Source of the DNA: Thermococcus celericrescens
GTDB lineage: Archaea; Methanobacteriota_B; Thermococci; Thermococcales; Thermococcaceae
Length of the DNA stretch: 64,000 nucleotides
Direction of reading: 5' to 3'
Assembly: GCF_001484195.1 (NCBI RefSeq)
Contig: NZ_LLYW01000018.1
Coordinates: forward strand, 1-64,000
The position numbers and the translations under genes are program-made. The notes beneath the pieces are model-generated. The model made no database searches. It saw only the letters and a program-made list of their open reading frames with translations, and was not told the DNA's origin. Every line of letters starts with the position of its first letter. The first letter of the stretch is position 1. This document shows positions 60,674-64,000 of this stretch, piece after piece.

Positions 60674-61486
60674 TCAGAACGCCCCGCTTCCAGGGCCGCA
60701 TATCTTCGCGAAGGGGCAGACCGAGCAGTCCTCGGTGTAGGGCTTGAGGTAGGGTTCACCCTTGATGGCCTTCGTTATCTCCTTCGCCTTTTCCATTGCC
60801 TCATCGTCGCCTTCTAAGACGAGGGTAACGCTGCCCTCAGCCCCGCCTGCTCCGCCGGCCGCTATCGGTATCGCCTCAACTCCGGCGAGTATCCTGTAGG
60901 CTTCAACCTCGGTAACTGGGTGGGAGTGGGGTATCGGCACGAGGGCTGAATAAAGCCCGGTTCCCCAGTCGAATGAGTAAATGCCTGTGAGCTTGGCGCT
61001 TTCCTCGACAGGTGTTGGCACGAACTTCTCGAGGCTCACGGGCGTTATGGTGAAGACACCTTTGGTTATTGTCCAGCCGAAGGTCTTTCCTATCGTTCCT
61101 CCATCGGGAGCGGCGGCGAAAACAGCGACGTTCCAGTTGATGTCTATTGCGTTGGCCCCCTTGATGAAGACGTCCTTCGGACCCATCTGCTTGAGCGCTT
61201 CGAGGGGGTCGTCAAACGGTTCACCCTTGTAGAGGACAATGTGCTTGGGCCAGGTGGCCTTTGGGGTAACGCAGGTTCTTCCCTTACTGATGACGCCAAC
61301 GGTCCATTTTTCCTTGTCTATTTCCTTTCCTAAGATCTCCTCGGCTATATAGGCCGCGGTTATACCGGTGGCAATGTAAACAAACCCGTGCTTGAGGGCA
61401 TGCTGAACCTCATCGAGAGCGACGACTGCCTTTGCGATAAGCCTCTTGCTCTCCGGTGGGGTGAGGGTTACAAGTGCCCTTTTCAT
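60674..61486 (-). CDS. Conserved hypothetical protein with C-terminal cysteine motif
   Basis: A 270-residue soluble protein starting MKRALVTLTPPESKRLIAKAV with GGTGATTCTT just upstream. The C-terminal CSVCPFAKICGPG (C-x2-C-x5-C) may bind a metal or cluster. The middle contains glycine-rich loops (AAGGAGGAEGSV). No family recognised. Followed within 11 bases by the b561-like membrane gene, so they are probably co-transcribed, which hints at a redox role. Confidence 0.72.
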   Translation of the reverse strand: MKRALVTLTPPESKRLIAKAVVALDEVQHALKHGFVYIATGITAAYIAEEILGKEIDKEKWTVGVISKGRTCVTPKATWPKHIVLYKGEPFDDPLEALKQMGPKDVFIKGANAIDINWNVAVFAAAPDGGTIGKTFGWTITKGVFTITPVSLEKFVPTPVEESAKLTGIYSFDWGTGLYSALVPIPHSHPVTEVEAYRILAGVEAIPIAAGGAGGAEGSVTLVLEGDDEAMEKAKEITKAIKGEPYLKPYTEDCSVCPFAKICGPGSGAF

Positions 61487-61557
61487 AAGAATCACCAACA
61501 TTAAAATCTCCATCGAAACATATTAACCTTCCTTTAGCCGAGCCGAGAAGCCTTAGC

Positions 61558-61944
61558 TCAGCCGAAAAGTTCAAGGCATACGTTGCATTCCGCGGGATTC
61601 ACTTCGGGGTCGATTTTTGAGTGGAACTGGCAGACGTAGCCCTTTCCAAGCATCTCGACGGAGATTTCCACGAGCCTCCTGTGTATCTCATACTCACTCG
61701 GTTTTTTCTTAATGATCTCGTCGGCAAATGAACGAAGCTCGTTATCGGTGTCTGGAAACTGGGAGACATCCATCAACGCGCCTCTGTCCATCCGAAGATA
61801 GCGGGAAACGGCCGACTGGGTGATGTGGAGGAGCTCAGCTATCTTCGTCTGCTTCAGGCCGTTTTCATAGAGTATCTCAACGAGCCTCCGCCTGAGTGAC
61901 GGGTACACGTAGCGCGAGGCCACTTCAAACGCGTTGGTCTTCAT
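61558..61944 (-). CDS. HTH transcription regulator, probable controller of hcp
   Basis: A 128-residue regulator with an N-terminal helix-turn-helix: LKQTKIAELLHITQSAVSRYLRMDRG (residues 30-55). The C-terminal part has C-Q-F-H and C-N-V-C-L near the end (four candidate metal or cluster ligands), which would suit a sensor of redox or nitrosative stress. It is divergent from the hybrid cluster protein gene, and the intergenic region holds two ATGAC-N4-GTCAT palindromes. ATG 61944 is preferred over a start at 62019, which would overlap the operator region. Confidence 0.82.
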   Translation of the reverse strand: MKTNAFEVASRYVYPSLRRRLVEILYENGLKQTKIAELLHITQSAVSRYLRMDRGALMDVSQFPDTDNELRSFADEIIKKKPSEYEIHRRLVEISVEMLGKGYVCQFHSKIDPEVNPAECNVCLELFG

Positions 61945-62005
61945 GGTGGGTTTTATGACGGGCGGAATATTTAAGCCTTTCTGCCAAGTCTTTTGGGTGC
62001 TTGCC

Positions 62006-62019
62006 ATGACATAAGTCAT
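62006..62019. promoter_or_regulatory. Palindromic operator 1 (ATGAC-N4-GTCAT)
   Basis: ATGACATAAGTCAT is a perfect palindrome except for the central bases. It is one of two nearly identical copies in the regulator-hcp intergenic region, about 40 bases upstream of the regulator's own TATA-like element, and is thus a likely binding site for that regulator. Confidence 0.6.
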
Positions 62020-62050
62020 ATGGCCGCTTTAGGTTAAGAAACCGCAAGAT

Positions 62051-62070
62051 TTTTATGAAGGTCCCTTCAT
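62051..62070 (+). promoter_or_regulatory. hcp promoter region with TATA box and second palindrome
   Basis: TTTTATG (from 62051) serves as a TATA-like box about 60 bases before the hcp ATG. It overlaps a further palindrome, ATGAAGGTCCCTTCAT (62055-62070), which could be a site for a second factor or an extended control element. Confidence 0.45.
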
Positions 62071-62085
62071 CTATAATCGAAGGAT

Positions 62086-62099
62086 ATGACACATGTCAT
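62086..62099. promoter_or_regulatory. Palindromic operator 2 (ATGAC-N4-GTCAT)
   Basis: ATGACACATGTCAT, same arms and same spacing as operator 1, 80 bases away. It lies at or just after the predicted hcp transcription start, where bound repressor would block transcription. Confidence 0.62.
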
Positions 62100-62116
62100 A
62101 AAAGGAGGGATTGAAG

Positions 62117-63484
62117 ATGATAAAGGTACCTGAGAAGTTGGACATGCTCTGCAACCAGTGCTCGATGAGCCTCGCTGGAGGATGTACGATAAGGGGAGTC
62201 TGCGGTAAAGACCCGGACCTCAACTCCCTTCAGGAGGCCCTGCTGTATGGTATAAAGGGAACCGCGGCCTACTACCACCACGCCCTTGAGGTCGGCTACG
62301 ACGACCCAAAAATAGGCCACTTCCTGGCGGAGGCCCTCTACTCGACCCTAACCAACGTGAACTTCGACAAAAACCGCTTCCTTGAACTTATCCTTGAGAA
62401 CGGAAGGGTTCACCTTAGGGCCATGAAGCTCCTCGACAAAGCTTACGTTGAAACCTTCGGAAGGCCTGAGCCGGTTGAAGTTCCGACCGGAACGGCTGAG
62501 GGACACGGCATACTCGTGACCGGCCACAGCTACAAAGCTCTGTACGAACTCCTCAGGCAGATTGAGGAGATGGGCCTTGAGGAAGAGCTCAAGGTCTACA
62601 CCCACGCCGAAATGTTCCCTGCCCACGCTTACCCAGAGCTGAGGAAGTTTAAAGCGCTTTACGGCAACTGGGGCGGCTCGTGGCTCTACCAGAAGAAGGA
62701 ATTCGCGGAGTTCCCGGGAGTGATTCTGGGCACAAGCAACTGTGTCCAGCAGCCGACGAAGGCGTATCAGGATAGAATCTTCACCGTCGGAATAGCGGGC
62801 CTTGAGGGGGTTCCCCACATCGAGGACTACAACTTCGAGCCGCTCATAAAGCGCGCCCTTGAGACACCGAGGATGAAGGCCTACGACGGCGGAAAGCTCC
62901 TGACGGGCTTCCACCACACCAACGTCCTCGCTATGAAGGACAAACTGATAGAACTGATTCAGGAGGGCAAGATAAGGCACATCTTCGTAGTGGGCGGCTG
63001 TGATACGCCGCACAAGGGCATGGGCTACTACGAGAGGCTCACCGAGCTGATCCCCAACGATGCTCTGATACTCTCTGCGGCCTGCGGCAAGTTCCGCTAC
63101 AACGCGAGGAACTACGGCACCATCGAGGGGATTCCGCGCTTCCTTGACTTCGGCCAGTGCAACAACGTCTACTCGATAATCGAGATTGCAATAGCACTTG
63201 CGAACGAGCTTGGAACCGACGTGAACTCCCTGCCGGTAAGCATAGTCCTGAGCTGGATGGAGCAGAAGGCCGTGGCTATACTCTACTCGCTCCTCTACCT
63301 CGGAATCAGGGGCATCTACCTCGGTCCAAAGCCGCCCGAGTTCCTCACACCGAACGTCTTCGAGACCCTAAGGAGGCAGTTCGACCTGAGGCTTACCGGT
63401 GACCCGGAGGCCGACCTCAAGGAGATGCTGAGCAAGGGCACCAGCGTTGATGAGAGTGCCCCGCTCGCGGAGGAGCTGGAGTGA
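62117..63484 (+). CDS. hcp: Hybrid cluster protein (hydroxylamine reductase)
   Basis: A 455-residue hybrid cluster protein, known to reduce hydroxylamine and act as an NO reductase under nitrosative stress. N-terminal cluster C12-x2-C15-x7-C23-x5-C29. Hybrid-cluster ligands include Cys, His and Glu residues in GTSNCVQQP, GGCDTPHKG and SAACGKFRYN. The shorter length (about 455 rather than 550) is that of the archaeal class lacking a helical bundle. ATG 62117 has GGAGGG 8 bases upstream. Regulated most likely by the divergent HTH protein through the ATGAC palindromes. Confidence 0.93.
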   Translation: MIKVPEKLDMLCNQCSMSLAGGCTIRGVCGKDPDLNSLQEALLYGIKGTAAYYHHALEVGYDDPKIGHFLAEALYSTLTNVNFDKNRFLELILENGRVHLRAMKLLDKAYVETFGRPEPVEVPTGTAEGHGILVTGHSYKALYELLRQIEEMGLEEELKVYTHAEMFPAHAYPELRKFKALYGNWGGSWLYQKKEFAEFPGVILGTSNCVQQPTKAYQDRIFTVGIAGLEGVPHIEDYNFEPLIKRALETPRMKAYDGGKLLTGFHHTNVLAMKDKLIELIQEGKIRHIFVVGGCDTPHKGMGYYERLTELIPNDALILSAACGKFRYNARNYGTIEGIPRFLDFGQCNNVYSIIEIAIALANELGTDVNSLPVSIVLSWMEQKAVAILYSLLYLGIRGIYLGPKPPEFLTPNVFETLRRQFDLRLTGDPEADLKEMLSKGTSVDESAPLAEELE

Positions 63485-63507
63485 GGATCTTCTTTTCTCA
63501 TCTTTTT

Positions 63508-63526
63508 GATGCCCGTTGTTAACGGG
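63508..63526 (+). terminator. Possible hairpin after hcp
   Basis: CCCGTT and AACGGG with a short GTT loop form a small hairpin about 25 bases after the hcp stop, with T-rich sequence before rather than after it. A weak terminator or processing hairpin. Confidence 0.3.
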
Positions 63527-63679
63527 TAGACAGATTGCTGCGTTTTTGGTAATCGTATCATTCAAACTTTTCCCAGTTGGATTTTACATTCAATCTTCAT
63601 TATTTTGTTAAACTTTCAATAGTAATATTTTTAAAGTGTTGGACTTATTATCCATCACAAACTAGTGGGGTGCTCTGGA

Positions 63680-64000
63680 ATGTGGAAGAAGGTAATCGCT
63701 CTGCTCTTTGGGTTTTTGATTTTAGGAGTAACAGTCAGCGGTGCCAGTGCCACGGCGAGCTTTGTCAACGGAACAGTGAACGGCACCGTAACGGTTCCGC
63801 CAGAGTTAACCCCTGAGAAAAAACCCGGAGACGAGGTACGGCCGCAGTTCTGGGGGATTGTTGGCCTTATAGTACTTGATGCCGCAGCGAGCTGGTTCCT
63901 TGAGCATTACGTTTCTCCAGAAGTTGCAGCAGTCTACGATGCGGTCACAATACTCATTGACCCCGCTAAAATTGCAGAGAAACTAGGAATCAAGGGAGCA
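63680..64000 (+). CDS. Secreted protein (partial, runs off the window)
   Basis: An open frame from ATG 63680 after GGGGTG, with a signal peptide (MWKKVIALLFGFLILGVTVS, cleavage near ASA-TA) followed by a Thr/Val-rich stretch containing N-G-T sites, then a hydrophobic segment (FWGIVGLIVLDAASWFL). It is still open at base 64000 (107 codons visible). A TATA-like ATTTTTAAAG lies near 63627-63637. No family recognised from this fragment. Confidence 0.75.
   Translation, partial: MWKKVIALLFGFLILGVTVSGASATASFVNGTVNGTVTVPPELTPEKKPGDEVRPQFWGIVGLIVLDAAASWFLEHYVSPEVAAVYDAVTILIDPAKIAEKLGIKGA

Overview
The window is a piece of the chromosome of a hyperthermophilic euryarchaeon of the order Thermococcales, almost certainly a Thermococcus of moderately high GC. 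The basis is family content and gene order: a Thermococcales S-layer protein, a CGP-CTERM sorting signal, EndoQ, aIF5A beside an agmatinase-family enzyme, a tungsten aldehyde:ferredoxin oxidoreductase, archaeal RuvBL/TIP49, ThyX, and the L37Ae-RpoP-Brix-Pcc1-prefoldin cluster. Promoters are archaeal (TATA boxes about 26 bases before inferred transcription starts) and many starts carry GGTGA/GGAGG-type ribosome binding sites. No rRNA, tRNA or CRISPR array was seen.

Layout. 1-17 kb: S-layer protein (cut by the window edge), AmmeMemoRadiSam enzyme, a polysaccharide deacetylase / glycosyltransferase / flippase-like operon, ThiL, GalT, EndoQ, a frameshifted ClC channel, and three genes for cation/proton exchange (CPA2 antiporter, CBS protein, NhaP-type antiporter). 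16-23 kb: polyamine/hypusine pair, an NSS-type transporter, Nep1, a saccharopine dehydrogenase-like enzyme sharing one TATA box with a divergent phosphoesterase, and an RNA m5C methyltransferase. 23.3-25.1 kb: an AT-rich accessory island with an EVE-like/PD-(D/E)XK nuclease, two small coupled reading frames and an array of five palindromes spaced 32-33 bp. 25-33 kb: ArgF, DUF996 protein and its decayed copy, a TnpB relic, ThyX, an ACT protein, an NhaC-type antiporter, HIT and phosphoglycerate mutase. 33.3-37 kb: a cluster of secreted ferritin-like DUF2202 proteins, DUF4405-like membrane proteins, small proteins and an ArsR-type regulator. 37-42 kb: aldo/keto reductase plus a tungsten oxidoreductase lacking one cluster cysteine, then a decayed region with a strongly folded IS605-like RNA element and a secreted orphan protein. 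42-48 kb: tRNA-binding protein, helical-repeat protein and the conserved translation/KEOPS/prefoldin cluster, into which a HEPN-MNT pair is inserted. 48.2-48.9 kb: a gene-free, palindrome-packed stretch. 49-64 kb: QueE, a C/D box sRNA, RuvBL, a CARF-like gene overlapping a PIN nuclease gene, a thiol-redox group (CGP-CTERM thioredoxin, CcdA, second thioredoxin), and a hybrid cluster protein divergent from its probable regulator with two identical-type palindromic operators.

The most promising candidates for undescribed biology are the CARF-like/PIN pair (54.2-55.7 kb), the EVE-nuclease island with its palindrome array (23.5-25.1 kb), the DUF2202/DUF4405 cluster (33.4-36.9 kb) and the structured element at 40.4-40.75 kb. 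Three conserved genes are broken at G or C runs (10.94, 30.96 and 47.28 kb), which may be sequencing indels rather than real decay.
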